Source: Microbacterium sp. Nx66
GTDB lineage: Bacteria > Actinomycetota > Actinomycetes > Actinomycetales > Microbacteriaceae
NCBI RefSeq assembly: GCF_904066215.1
Contig: NZ_LR880474.1
Coordinates: 2,294,001-2,358,000, forward strand
Direction of reading: 5' to 3'
Length of the DNA stretch: 64,000 nucleotides
A program made the position numbers and the translations under genes. Below, in pieces: positions 24,953 to 33,753 of this stretch (position 1 is the stretch's first letter; each line of letters begins with the position of its first letter). The notes below the pieces were generated by a model that was not told the DNA's origin, ran no database searches, and was given only the letters and a program-made list of their open reading frames with translations.

Positions 24953-26719
24953 ATGCCTGAAATCGCGAAGGTGCTCGTCGCCAACCGCGGCGAGATCGCC
25001 GTCCGCATCGTCCGTGCCGCTCGTGACTCCGGGATCGCCTCGGTCGCCGTCTACGCCGACCAGGATCGGGACGCGCTGCACGTGCGCCTCGCTGACGAGG
25101 CGTATGCGCTCGGTGGCGCGACCAGCGCCGAGACCTATCTCCAGATCGAGAAGATCCTCTCCGTTGCCCGCCGCGCCGGCGCCGACGCCGTGCACCCGGG
25201 CTACGGGTTCCTCGCGGAGAACGCCGAGTTCGCGCGCGCCGTGATCGACGCCGGGATGATCTGGATCGGCCCCTCCCCGGAGGCGATCGAATCGCTCGGC
25301 GACAAGGTCACCGCCCGCCACGTGGCCGAGAAGGTCGGCGCGCCCCTCGCGCCCGGCACCCCCGGCCCGGTCTCCGGTGCCGACGAGGTCGTCGCCTTCG
25401 CGCAGGAGTACGGTCTGCCGATCGCGATCAAGGCGGCCTACGGCGGCGGCGGTCGCGGCCTCAAGGTCGCCCGTGAGCTCGACGAGGTCGAGGAGCTGTT
25501 CGAGTCCGCCACGCGCGAGGCGGTCGCCGCGTTCGGCCGCGGCGAGTGCTTCGTGGAGAAGTACCTCGACAAGCCCCGTCACGTCGAAACCCAGTGCCTC
25601 GCCGATGCCGAGGGCAACGTCGTCATCATCTCGACCCGCGACTGCTCGCTGCAGCGTCGACACCAGAAGCTCGTCGAAGAGGCACCCGCCCCGTTCCTCA
25701 CGCCCGAGCAGAACGAGAAGCTCTACTCGGCGTCCAAGGCCATCCTCAAGGAGGTCGGCTACGTCGGTGCGGGCACGTGCGAGTTCCTCATCGGCGCCGA
25801 CGGCACGGTCTCCTTCCTCGAGGTGAACACCCGCCTCCAGGTCGAGCACCCCGTGTCCGAGGAGGTCACCGGCATCGACCTCGTCCGCGAGCAGTTCCGC
25901 ATCGCCGCCGGCGGCACGATCGACTACGACGACCCCCAGCCGCAGGGCCACTCCATCGAGTTCCGCATCAACGGCGAGGACCCGGGTCGTGGATTCCTCC
26001 CCCAGCCCGGCCCCATCCACGTCTTCAAGACCTTCGGCGGCCCCGGCATCCGCCTCGACTCCGGTGTCACCGCCGGGGACGCGGTCTCCGGCGCGTTCGA
26101 CTCGCTGCTCGCCAAGATCATCGTCACCGGCAAGGACCGCGCCGAGGCCCTGGAGCGCGCGCGTCGGGCCCTGGACGAGTTCGAGGTCGCAGGCCTTCCC
26201 ACCGTCATCCCCTTCCACCGCAAGGTCGTCCGCGACCCCGCCTTCACGGCCGAGGACGGGACGTTCGGCGTCTACACGCGGTGGATCGAGACCGAGTTCG
26301 ACAACGACATCCCCGCGTGGGACGGCGAGCTCGAGGCTCCGGCCCCCGCGAACGCCCGGCACACGGTGGTCGTCGAGGTCGGTGGCAAGCGGCTCGAGGT
26401 CAGCCTGCCCGATCGCGTCGCCGTCGCCCCCGGCACCACGGGACGCCCTGCGGCGGTGCCGCCGTCGCGTCGCAGCCACGCCACGGTCGCCAACGCCGGG
26501 GCCTCCGGCGACGCGGTGAAGTCGCCGATGCAGGCCACGGTCGTCAAGGTCGCCGTCGAGGAAGGGCAGCAGGTCGTCAAGGGCGACCTCGTCGTCGTCC
26601 TCGAGGCGATGAAGATGGAGCAGCCGCTGCAGGCGCACAAGGACGGCGTCGTCGGCAGCATCGACGCCGCCGCTGGCACCACGGTGTCCGCCGGCCACCA
26701 GCTCCTCACGATCTCCTGA
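24953..26719 (+). CDS. accA3: Acetyl/propionyl-CoA carboxylase alpha subunit (biotin carboxylase plus BCCP)
   Basis: The 588-residue protein has a biotin carboxylase domain (1-450) beginning [18 protein letters not shown], with the glycine-rich ATP loop [12 protein letters not shown] and [14 protein letters not shown], then a linker and a C-terminal biotin carrier domain with EAMKMEQ (biotinylated Lys554). It uses ATP and bicarbonate to carboxylate biotin and passes CO2 to the AccD subunit encoded at 17998. The start is chosen by the -10 spacing and by family N-termini. The gene ends in a large palindrome shared with the convergent lpdA gene. Confidence 0.95.
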   Translation: MPEIAKVLVANRGEIAVRIVRAARDSGIASVAVYADQDRDALHVRLADEAYALGGATSAETYLQIEKILSVARRAGADAVHPGYGFLAENAEFARAVIDAGMIWIGPSPEAIESLGDKVTARHVAEKVGAPLAPGTPGPVSGADEVVAFAQEYGLPIAIKAAYGGGGRGLKVARELDEVEELFESATREAVAAFGRGECFVEKYLDKPRHVETQCLADAEGNVVIISTRDCSLQRRHQKLVEEAPAPFLTPEQNEKLYSASKAILKEVGYVGAGTCEFLIGADGTVSFLEVNTRLQVEHPVSEEVTGIDLVREQFRIAAGGTIDYDDPQPQGHSIEFRINGEDPGRGFLPQPGPIHVFKTFGGPGIRLDSGVTAGDAVSGAFDSLLAKIIVTGKDRAEALERARRALDEFEVAGLPTVIPFHRKVVRDPAFTAEDGTFGVYTRWIETEFDNDIPAWDGELEAPAPANARHTVVVEVGGKRLEVSLPDRVAVAPGTTGRPAAVPPSRRSHATVANAGASGDAVKSPMQATVVKVAVEEGQQVVKGDLVVVLEAMKMEQPLQAHKDGVVGSIDAAAGTTVSAGHQLLTIS

Positions 26720-26812
26720 CCCGCGAGACCCCGCTTTCACGCCGAGACCCCGGGCTGCAGATGTCTGCAGCCCGGGGTCTCGGCGATTGCGCGGGGTCTC
26801 GGGTCAGGAGAT
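26711..26812. terminator. Large palindromic bidirectional terminator between accA3 and lpdA
   Basis: The inner hairpin is a perfect 21-bp stem (26740-26760 with 26765-26785) closed by ATGT. An outer stem pairs 26711-26734 with 26791-26812, broken by a 2-nt insertion on one side, and is separated from the inner stem by a 5x5 internal loop. The outer arms include the last codons of both genes: each ends ATC TCC TGA. The motif GAGACCCCG occurs twice in each arm. It should stop transcription from both directions. Confidence 0.85.
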
Positions 26813-28243
26813 GTTCACGAGGTGCATCGCGCGGCTCGCGTCGGTGATGCTGCTCGAGAGCGAGGGGTACGCGGCGAAGACCCGGGAGACCTGGTCGACG
26901 GTGAGGCGACGCTCGACCGCGATCGCGATGGGGTAGATGAGCTCGGAGGCCTTCGGTGCCACGATCACGCCGCCGATCACGGTGCCGGAGCCCTTGCGCG
27001 CGATGAGCTTGACGAAGCCGTCCTTGATGCCCATCATCTTCGCGCGCGGGTTGGCGGCGAGCGGGAGCTTGTAGACCATGCCGTCCGCGAGGCCGTCCTC
27101 CACGTCCTTGACGCCGTAGCCGACGGTCGCGATCTCCGGCGCGGTGAAGATGTTGGAGGTGATCTTGATGAGCTCGAGCGGGATGACGATGTCGCCCAGC
27201 GCGTGGAACACCGCCGTGCGACCCTGCATCGAGGCCACCGAGGCCAGGGGGAAGAAGTTCGTGCAGTCCCCGACCGCGTACACGTTCGGCACCGAGGTGC
27301 GCGCGACGCGGTTCACGCGGACGTGTCCGGAGTCGTCGAGCTCGACACCGGCCTCCTCCAGACCGATGCCGGCCGTGTTCGGGATCGAGCCGACCGCCAT
27401 GAGGCAGTGGCTGCCCTCGACAGTGCGACCGTCGGACAGGGTCACCGTGACGCCGTCTCCGGTGACCTCGACCTTCTCGGCGCGCGACTTGGACAGCACC
27501 TGCATGCCGCCGCGCTTGAACACCTTCTCGAGCACGCGCGCCGCGTCCTGGTCCTCGCCGGGGAGGACCTGCTCGCGGCTGGAGACGAGCGTGACCTTCG
27601 CCCCGAGGTTCATGTAGGCGGAGGCGAACTCGGCACCGGTCACGCCGGAGCCGACGACGATGAGGTGCTCGGGCAGCGCCTTCATGTCGTAGAGCTGGGT
27701 CCACGTGAGGATGCGCTTGCCGTCGGGCTTGGCGGAGTCGAGTTCGCGCGGCGAGGCGCCGACCGCGACGACGATGGTGTCGGCCTCGACGCGGTCGAAG
27801 TCCGTGCCCCGCTCGCCCGTGGAGACGACGATGGCGTTCGGACCCTCCAGACGGCCGTGACCGGAGAGGATGCGCACGCCTGCGTCGAGGAGGGTGGTGC
27901 GCATGTCCTCGGACTGCTGACCGGCCAGCGCCACGAGGCGCTTGTTCACCGCCGCGAGGTTGATGGCGATCTCCGGCTTGAGGGGCTTGCCGTTCTCGCC
28001 CTTGGCGTAGAAGTTCACGCCGAGGTCGCTGGCCTCGGAGATGGCGACCGCGGCGTCCGCCGTCGCGATGAGGCTCTTCGAGGGCACCACGTCGGTGAGC
28101 ACGGCGGATCCGCCGACACCGACGCGCTCGACGAGGGTGACCTCCGCTCCGAGCTGGGCGGCCGCCAGGGCCGCCTCGTAACCGCCGGGTCCGCCGCCGA
28201 GGACGGCGACGCGCTGAGTGCGCTCGAAAGTGGTGGAAGACAT
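26804..28243 (-). CDS. lpdA: NAD(P)H-quinone dehydrogenase LpdA-like flavoprotein
   Basis: The 479-residue FAD protein has RVAVLGGGPGGYEAA at the N-terminus, a second dinucleotide fold VVGSGVTGAEFASAY, FAD contact NVYAVGDCT and a C-terminal dimerisation domain. The place of the disulfide motif reads GGSAVLTDVVPSK, so both redox cysteines of true lipoamide dehydrogenases are missing. That matches the actinobacterial LpdA group (Mycobacterium tuberculosis Rv3303c), described as quinone reductases. ATG 28243 is chosen; an ATG three codons upstream (28252) is also possible. It is convergent with accA3 and divergent from the PNP gene. Confidence 0.9.
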   Translation of the reverse strand: MSSTTFERTQRVAVLGGGPGGYEAALAAAQLGAEVTLVERVGVGGSAVLTDVVPSKSLIATADAAVAISEASDLGVNFYAKGENGKPLKPEIAINLAAVNKRLVALAGQQSEDMRTTLLDAGVRILSGHGRLEGPNAIVVSTGERGTDFDRVEADTIVVAVGASPRELDSAKPDGKRILTWTQLYDMKALPEHLIVVGSGVTGAEFASAYMNLGAKVTLVSSREQVLPGEDQDAARVLEKVFKRGGMQVLSKSRAEKVEVTGDGVTVTLSDGRTVEGSHCLMAVGSIPNTAGIGLEEAGVELDDSGHVRVNRVARTSVPNVYAVGDCTNFFPLASVASMQGRTAVFHALGDIVIPLELIKITSNIFTAPEIATVGYGVKDVEDGLADGMVYKLPLAANPRAKMMGIKDGFVKLIARKGSGTVIGGVIVAPKASELIYPIAIAVERRLTVDQVSRVFAAYPSLSSSITDASRAMHLVNIS

Positions 28244-28265
28244 GCTCTCCATTCTTCCGCAATCC

Positions 28266-28294
28266 TGGCACCGGAGCCTGCCACTTCCTAGAGT
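28266..28294 (+). promoter_or_regulatory. Promoter for the PNP-phosphomutase-HPr operon, predicted leaderless
   Basis: TGGCAC (28266-28271), a 17-nt spacer and TAGAGT (28289-28294) form one of the few promoters here with a recognisable -35. Six nt separate the -10 from the ATG at 28301. Confidence 0.5.
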
Positions 28295-28300
28295 GGATCC

Positions 28301-29134
28301 ATGCCTGAAACCCACAGCAACCCCCTCGACGACCCCTCTGCGAACCCGTTCGAGGTCGCAGCCGAAGCCGCCGCCGACATCGCGCGGCTGACCGGCGTCG
28401 AGAAGCACGACATCGCCCTCACGCTCGGCAGCGGCTGGGGCAAGGCCGCCGACCTCATCGGCGAGACCGTGGCGACGATCCCCGCCACGGAGGTCACCGG
28501 GTTCTCGAAGCCCGCTCTGGAGGGCCACGTCGGCACGCTGCGCAGCATCCGGACGCCCGGCGGGAAGAACGTCCTCGTCATCGGTGCCCGCACGCACTAC
28601 TACGAGGACCACGGCGTCCGCCGGGTCGTGCACAGCGTCCGCACCGCCGCAGCCACCGGCGCGAAGATCATGGTGCTCACCAACGGCGCCGGCGGCATCA
28701 GGGAGACCTGGAAGCCCGGCCAGCCCGTGCTGATCAGCGACCACATCAACCTCACCGCCGACTCCCCGCTGGAGGGCGCGACGTTCATCGACCTCACCGA
28801 CCTCTACGCGAAGCGCCTGCGCGACATCGCCCGTACGGTCGACCCCGCCCTCGACGAGGGCGTCTACACGCAGTTCCGCGGCCCGCACTACGAGACCCCG
28901 GCCGAGGTGCAGATGGCCAAGCACATCGGCGGCCACATCGTCGGCATGTCGACCGCGCTCGAGGCGATCGCGGCGCGCGAGGCCGGCATGGAGATCCTCG
29001 GGTTCTCGCTCATCACGAACCTCGCGGCCGGGATCCAGCAGACCCCGCTCAGCCACGCCGAGGTCATCGAGGCCGGACGCGAGGCGGAGCCGGTGATCTC
29101 CGACCTGCTGGCCCGGGTGGTCGAGGCCCTGTGA
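28301..29134 (+). CDS. punA: Purine-nucleoside phosphorylase
   Basis: The 277-residue protein belongs to the trimeric PNP family: LTLGSGWG phosphate loop, RTHYYEDHG, LTNGAGGI, the base-site FRGPHYETPAE and VGMSTALEAIAAR. It splits guanosine and inosine (and deoxy forms) with phosphate to base plus (deoxy)ribose-1-phosphate. Its stop overlaps the GTG of the phosphosugar mutase, so the sugar phosphate it makes is probably the mutase substrate. The length is normal. Confidence 0.93.
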   Translation: MPETHSNPLDDPSANPFEVAAEAAADIARLTGVEKHDIALTLGSGWGKAADLIGETVATIPATEVTGFSKPALEGHVGTLRSIRTPGGKNVLVIGARTHYYEDHGVRRVVHSVRTAAATGAKIMVLTNGAGGIRETWKPGQPVLISDHINLTADSPLEGATFIDLTDLYAKRLRDIARTVDPALDEGVYTQFRGPHYETPAEVQMAKHIGGHIVGMSTALEAIAAREAGMEILGFSLITNLAAGIQQTPLSHAEVIEAGREAEPVISDLLARVVEAL

Positions 29135-30801
29135 GCGAGGAGCGGCTCGCCCAGGCCCGCGCCTGGCTGCGCCAGGACCCCGACCCGCAGACCCGCGACG
29201 AGCTGGCCGGCATCATCACCCGCGCCGCCTCCGGGGATGAGGCCGCCACGGCGGAGCTCGACGACCGCTTCGGCAGTCGTCTCGCGTTCGGCACGGCCGG
29301 GCTCCGCGGCGCGCTCGGGGCGGGAAGCAACCGGATGAACCGGGTGCTCGTCTCCCAGGCCGCGGCGGGCTTCGCGGCGTATCTGCGCGAGCGGGCCGCG
29401 GGCGCGACCCCGACCGTGGTGATCGGCTACGACGGCCGCCGCAACTCCCGGGTGTTCGCCCAGGACTCCGCGGAGCTGTTCGCCGGTGCCGGCCTGCGCG
29501 CGATCCTGCTCCCCCGCCTGCTCCCCACCCCCGTGCTGGCCTTCGCGGTGCGGCACCTCGGCGCCGACGCGGGCGTGATGGTGACCGCGAGCCACAACCC
29601 GCCGGACGACAACGGCTACAAGGTGTACCTCGGCGGCGCGGATCACGGCTCGCAGATCGTGGCTCCCGCCGATGCCGAGATCGCCGCCCACATCCAGCGC
29701 GTCGCGGACGGCGGAGACGTGCGTGCCCTGCCGCGGTCCAGCGCCTACGAGACCGCGGGCGAGGATCTCGTCCAGGCCTACGTCGCCGCCACCGCGGCCG
29801 TCGCCCCCGCACCCGCGGCAGGCCGCCGCCTGCGCTGGGTCTACACCGCGATGCACGGCGTCGGCTGGGAGACGTTCGCGCGCATCCTCGACGCTGCCGG
29901 CTACCCGCGGCCGATCGTGGTCGACGAGCAGCTCCACCCGGACGCGACGTTCCGCACGGTGTCCTTCCCCAACCCGGAGGAGCCGGGCGCCATGGACCTG
30001 GCGTTCGCCACGGCCCGGAGGGCGAAGGCGGACTTCATCCTCGCCAACGATCCGGACGCCGACCGGCTCGCCGTGGCCGTCCCCGACGACACCGCCGCGG
30101 ACGGCTGGCGACGTCTGACCGGCAACGAGGTCGGACTGCTGCTCGGCGCCCGCGCCGCGCGTGCCGCGGCCGGAACTCCCGGGGCCTCGCTCGCGTGCTC
30201 GCTCGTCTCCTCCCCCGGGCTCGGCGCCATCGCCGCCCACCACGGGTTGGACTTCCACGAGACGCTCACCGGGTTCAAGTGGATCTCGCGGGCTCCCGGC
30301 ATCGTCTTCGGCTTCGAGGAGGCCCTGGGCTACCTCGTCAACCCCGAGACCGTGCGCGACAAGGACGGCATCTCCGCCGCGGTCGCCGTGCTCGGGCTGG
30401 CCGCCGAGGCGCAGGAGCGCGGGCTGACCCTCGCCGATCTCGTCCGCGAGGTGGGCGACACGTACGGTCACTTCGCGAGCTCCCAGGTGTCGGTGCGGGT
30501 GGCTGACCTGTCGCTCATCGGCACGGTGATGCTGTCGCTGCGCTCGCTTCCGCCCACGCAGATCGGCGGACGCTCGATCGCGTCGACCGAGGACCTGCTG
30601 CAGAGCGCACCGGGGCAGCCCTCCGGGGACGTGCTGCGGTACCGGCTCTCCGACGGATCCCGGGTCATCGTGCGCCCGAGCGGAACAGAGCCGAAGCTCA
30701 AGGTCTACATCGACGCCGCAGCCGACTCCGCGGAGGGTGCGGCGGCCGCCGTCGCCGAGCTGGAGGCCGGCGTCCGGGTCCTCCTGGACGAGCGCTCCTG
30801 A
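29131..30801 (+). CDS. Phospho-sugar mutase (PGM/PMM family)
   Basis: The 556-residue alpha-D-phosphohexomutase-fold protein has the phosphoserine motif TASHNPPDDNGYK, the metal loop NDPDADR, the sugar-binding GFEEALGY and the phosphate-binding RPSGTEPKLK. The family includes phosphoglucomutase and PGM2-like enzymes that also act on ribose-1-phosphate. Tight coupling to PNP (GTGA overlap) suggests that it converts (deoxy)ribose-1-phosphate to the 5-phosphate, but glucose-1-phosphate cannot be excluded. The HPr gene starts 2 bp after its stop. Confidence 0.88.
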   Translation: MSEERLAQARAWLRQDPDPQTRDELAGIITRAASGDEAATAELDDRFGSRLAFGTAGLRGALGAGSNRMNRVLVSQAAAGFAAYLRERAAGATPTVVIGYDGRRNSRVFAQDSAELFAGAGLRAILLPRLLPTPVLAFAVRHLGADAGVMVTASHNPPDDNGYKVYLGGADHGSQIVAPADAEIAAHIQRVADGGDVRALPRSSAYETAGEDLVQAYVAATAAVAPAPAAGRRLRWVYTAMHGVGWETFARILDAAGYPRPIVVDEQLHPDATFRTVSFPNPEEPGAMDLAFATARRAKADFILANDPDADRLAVAVPDDTAADGWRRLTGNEVGLLLGARAARAAAGTPGASLACSLVSSPGLGAIAAHHGLDFHETLTGFKWISRAPGIVFGFEEALGYLVNPETVRDKDGISAAVAVLGLAAEAQERGLTLADLVREVGDTYGHFASSQVSVRVADLSLIGTVMLSLRSLPPTQIGGRSIASTEDLLQSAPGQPSGDVLRYRLSDGSRVIVRPSGTEPKLKVYIDAAADSAEGAAAAVAELEAGVRVLLDERS

Positions 30802-30803
30802 CC

Positions 30804-31067
30804 ATGCCCGTCCGCCACGTCGTCGTCAGCGCCCACAACGGGGTGCACGCACGACCGGTCGCGGAGCTCGTGCGCCTCGCGCAGGCGCACGAGCTCCCGG
30901 TCACGCTGCGCACCGCCGGCGGCACGGCCGTGGATCTGCGCAGCGTCCTCGCGGTGATGGACCTCGCCCTCGCCCCCGGGGACGCCGTGACCCTGGAGAC
31001 GCCGCCGGGTCCGTCGTCCGAGCGCGTCCTCGCGCAGCTCGCCCTGGTGCTCGCGCCCGACGCCTGA
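30804..31067 (+). CDS. HPr family phosphocarrier protein (solo copy)
   Basis: This 87-residue protein has the active-site motif GVHARPVAELV with the phosphorylatable His, and a Ser in the regulatory-site region (DLRSVLAVM). It starts 2 bp after the phosphomutase stop, so it belongs to the PNP operon, and it ends 3 bp from the convergent mtlR. A second HPr is encoded in the mannitol operon at 33472; the two are clearly different in sequence. It may be a regulatory rather than a transport carrier, which is inference. Confidence 0.88.
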   Translation: MPVRHVVVSAHNGVHARPVAELVRLAQAHELPVTLRTAGGTAVDLRSVLAVMDLALAPGDAVTLETPPGPSSERVLAQLALVLAPDA

Positions 31068-31070
31068 GTC

Positions 31071-32993
31071 TCAGCCGTCGATCACGGCGACGAGCTCGTC
31101 GAGGAAGCCCTCGAAAGTCGCCCCGCGGCGGACGATCCGCTGCACGCTCTCCCGCTCGCTGAACACCTCGACGAGCTGCTCGAACACGGTCTGGAAGGCC
31201 GCTCTGTCGCTCTCGCTGAAGGCGGCGAGCGCGACGACCTGCACGCGTCCGTCCCCCCAGGCCGCCGACCCGTCCGCGACGCCGAGCGCGATCGCCGTCC
31301 GGGTCGCGGTCATCTGCAGCGCGTGCGGCACGGCGAGTGCGTCGGTGAAGGCTGTGGACGACATGCGCTCGCGCACGATCGTGTTCTCCACGTAGTCGTC
31401 TCCGATCAGACCGGCCCGGACCAGCGGCGCGCCGAGCCGCCGGATGATGGTCTCCTCGCCCTCGTCAGGGAGCGGGTGCACGAAGGCATCGGGGTGGAAG
31501 TACCGCGCGAGCTCCTCCCGCAGCCGGGCGAGCCGTCGACCGCGGCGCAGCCGCCCTGCGGCCTGCTGGATGCGGTCGACGTCGGCGTCCGTGAGGAACG
31601 GCTGGATGCGCACGAACCGGTCGCCGGAAGCCCCGGGTTCGATCGTGCTCAGCACGAGGTCGGTGTCGAACGACGCCCAGTCCGGGTCGACGTTCGTGAC
31701 GACGCTGGTGACCTCGATCGCGGAACCCAGCGAGCGGTCCACGCTCGAACGCAGGAGTTCGTGGAGTTCGTAGTAGCCGGGGCAGACGATGGTCGCGGTG
31801 AGGATGGACTCCGCCTTGCGGCTCCGCTCCAGCCGTCCCCCGACGTGCATGGCGATGTAGGCGATCTCGTCGTCGTGGATGGGCGTGCCGAGCCGGTCGT
31901 GCAGACCGCTCGCGATCGACACCGCCACCTCGAAGATCATCGGATAGGTCGTCTTCAGCGAGCGGGTCAGCGGGTTCCGGGTGAGGGCGCTCTCCTCGGC
32001 GCGGCGCAGGAGGTTCTGCACGTGCAGCGCGAGGCGGAGCACGAACGTCTCGTCGACGAGGTCGACGCGGTAGTCCTCCGCGGCCCGCGCGATCTCCGCT
32101 CTGACCGCCGCCTCCACGTCCGGGGCGACGCCGCTGCGGGCGAGCTCCTGCGCCGCCTCGCCACCCGGCGCGACGATCCGCGTCAGGACCAGGGAGGCGA
32201 GGTGACCGCTGTCGCCCTCGCCCAGGACCACGGCGAAGTGCTCGGCGGCGAGGCGGGCGATCACCGCTCCCACCCGCGGGATCTCCGGTCGAGCTCCCAC
32301 GGGGGGTGCCTCGAGGGCACGGCCGGCGGCCACCCGCTCGGCGGCGATCGCGATGTGCAGGAGCACGTCGGCGATCGCGAGTTCGTTGACGTAGTAGCCG
32401 AGTTCGCCGAGCTCGCGCACGAGGGCCGACTTGAAGGGTCCGACCGCCTGCGCATCGACCGCGGTCCCGGAGAGGGCCCGCCGGAAGATCTCCGGGTGGA
32501 ACGACGCGTCGTCCATCTCGTCGTGGGCGAGGCGGCTGAGCAGGCGGCGCTGGGCGGCCTCGTCTCCGTGGAGCCGCACCCGCTCACGGGCCCGGTCGAG
32601 CGTCAGGTCGGTCCCGTCGAGGAGACCGCGGACGCGGACCAGGTCCGCCTCCAGCGTCGCCTCGCTCACGTGCAGCGCATCCGCGGTGTCGAAGACGTCG
32701 ATCCCCTCCGGCTCGTCCAGGAGCAGCCGGACGAGGGCGTGCAGCCGTTCGCGCGGGGCGGAGTCGCCGCCCTGCCGGACGCGCAGCGCGCCGCGGGCGC
32801 CGGGGCCCGCCCGATAGCCCGCGGGGCCGGACTCGACGACCGCGGCGCCCGGCGTGCGGGCGTTCAGTGCCGCGACGTAGGAGCGGATGCTCCGCGGGGT
32901 CACACCCAGGAGATCGGCCAGCGTGCCTGCGGTCGCCCAGCCCTCCTCGCGCAGCAGCGCGGCGAGGAGCTGGTCCTGACGCTGGCGCGACAT
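31071..32993 (-). CDS. mtlR: MtlR-like PRD transcription regulator with EIIB- and EIIA-like domains
   Basis: The 640-residue protein has an N-terminal HTH (about 1-60), a second HTH-like region (70-150), two PTS regulation domains (about 175-400, the second with NPLTRSLKTTYPMIFEVA and DEIAYIAMHVGGRLER), an EIIB-like segment with a candidate Cys (IVCPGYYELHELL), and a C-terminal EIIA domain with VPHAL. It should sense PTS phosphorylation and activate the divergent mtl operon. ATG 32993 follows GGAGGG; the upstream frame is not conserved-looking. It shares a 164-bp control region with the operon. Confidence 0.9.
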   Translation of the reverse strand: MSRQRQDQLLAALLREEGWATAGTLADLLGVTPRSIRSYVAALNARTPGAAVVESGPAGYRAGPGARGALRVRQGGDSAPRERLHALVRLLLDEPEGIDVFDTADALHVSEATLEADLVRVRGLLDGTDLTLDRARERVRLHGDEAAQRRLLSRLAHDEMDDASFHPEIFRRALSGTAVDAQAVGPFKSALVRELGELGYYVNELAIADVLLHIAIAAERVAAGRALEAPPVGARPEIPRVGAVIARLAAEHFAVVLGEGDSGHLASLVLTRIVAPGGEAAQELARSGVAPDVEAAVRAEIARAAEDYRVDLVDETFVLRLALHVQNLLRRAEESALTRNPLTRSLKTTYPMIFEVAVSIASGLHDRLGTPIHDDEIAYIAMHVGGRLERSRKAESILTATIVCPGYYELHELLRSSVDRSLGSAIEVTSVVTNVDPDWASFDTDLVLSTIEPGASGDRFVRIQPFLTDADVDRIQQAAGRLRRGRRLARLREELARYFHPDAFVHPLPDEGEETIIRRLGAPLVRAGLIGDDYVENTIVRERMSSTAFTDALAVPHALQMTATRTAIALGVADGSAAWGDGRVQVVALAAFSESDRAAFQTVFEQLVEVFSERESVQRIVRRGATFEGFLDELVAVIDG

Positions 32994-33157
32994 GGTCCCT
33001 CCGAGTTCCCGTGCTGACGGCACTGTCCGACTGCTCTCCATGATGACAGCCTCCGGCGACACGGGCGCGGCGAGGAGCATTCCGCAGGGGCGGAAGAGAA
33101 CGTGTTGGTGCCGCCGTGGTCACGTTTCCCAGACTGTTCTCAGGAAGGGTGACATCG
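32994..33157. promoter_or_regulatory. Divergent mtlR/mtl control region
   Basis: The 164 bp between the two starts contain a short inverted repeat, TTCCGC-AGGG-GCGGAA (33080-33095), a candidate MtlR operator, and AGGAAGGGTG (33142-33151) as the Shine-Dalgarno of the first mtl gene. I cannot place -10 boxes with confidence. Confidence 0.4.
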
Positions 33158-33475
33158 ATGAGGATTCTCGTGGTCTGCGGCGCCGGCGCGTCGAGCACGT
33201 TCGTCGCTCAGCGCCTGCGCACTGCCGCAGCGGCAGCAGGCCTGGACTGGGATGCGGGTGCCGGGGTCGAGAGCACCGTCCCCCTCGGCGGACACGACCT
33301 CGTCCTCGTGGGCCCGCATCTGCGTGAGCGCCTCGACGCCATCCGCGACCTGACCCGCGCGCCCGTCGCCGTCCTGCCGGACGACGTGTTCGCGGACCGC
33401 GACGGCGTCCGCACCCTTCTTCTCGCCCAGTCGACCCTCGCCGCCGCCGGCGGGGCCCCGAAAGGAACACCATGA
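33158..33475 (+). CDS. Orphan PTS EIIB-like protein
   Basis: The 105-residue protein begins MRILVVCGAGASSTFVAQRL, the P-loop and active-site Cys of the lactose/cellobiose-type EIIB fold. No IIC of that family is encoded nearby; MtlA has its own IIB domain. It is the first gene of the mtl operon and overlaps the HPr gene by 4 nt. It may relay phosphate to MtlR or partner a IIC elsewhere, both inference. ATG 33158 follows a strong Shine-Dalgarno. Confidence 0.82.
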   Translation: MRILVVCGAGASSTFVAQRLRTAAAAAGLDWDAGAGVESTVPLGGHDLVLVGPHLRERLDAIRDLTRAPVAVLPDDVFADRDGVRTLLLAQSTLAAAGGAPKGTP

Positions 33476-33753
33476 CCGCCACCCGCACCGTCCGCATCGG
33501 CTCCTCGCACGGACTGCACGCCCGGCCCGCAAAGATCTTCGCGCAGGCCGCGAAGGACTCCGGGCTCGCGGTCACGATCGCCAAGGACTCCGGCACGCCG
33601 GTCAACGCCGCGAGCATCCTCGGGGTGATCGCGCTGGCCATCGAGCACGGCGACTACGTGACGCTCACGGCCGACGGCGACGGCGCCGAGGGCGTACTGG
33701 ACACGCTCACCGAGCTGCTGACGACCGACCACGACCAGGACGCGGCCGGATGA
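33472..33753 (+). CDS. ptsH: HPr phosphocarrier protein of the PTS
   Basis: The 93-residue protein has the active-site SSHGLHARPAKIF with the His phosphorylated by enzyme I, and Ser in NAASILGV at the regulatory position. ATG overlaps the stop of the EIIB-like gene and its own stop overlaps ptsI (ATGA both times). The position inside the mannitol operon means HPr is likely co-induced with the mannitol permease. Confidence 0.94.
   Translation: MTATRTVRIGSSHGLHARPAKIFAQAAKDSGLAVTIAKDSGTPVNAASILGVIALAIEHGDYVTLTADGDGAEGVLDTLTELLTTDHDQDAAG

Noticed and set aside
28252..29056. Upstream extension of the lpdA frame by about 270 codons
   Set aside because: Antisense to the PNP gene, with a charged low-complexity composition; the FAD motif lies just after 28243.
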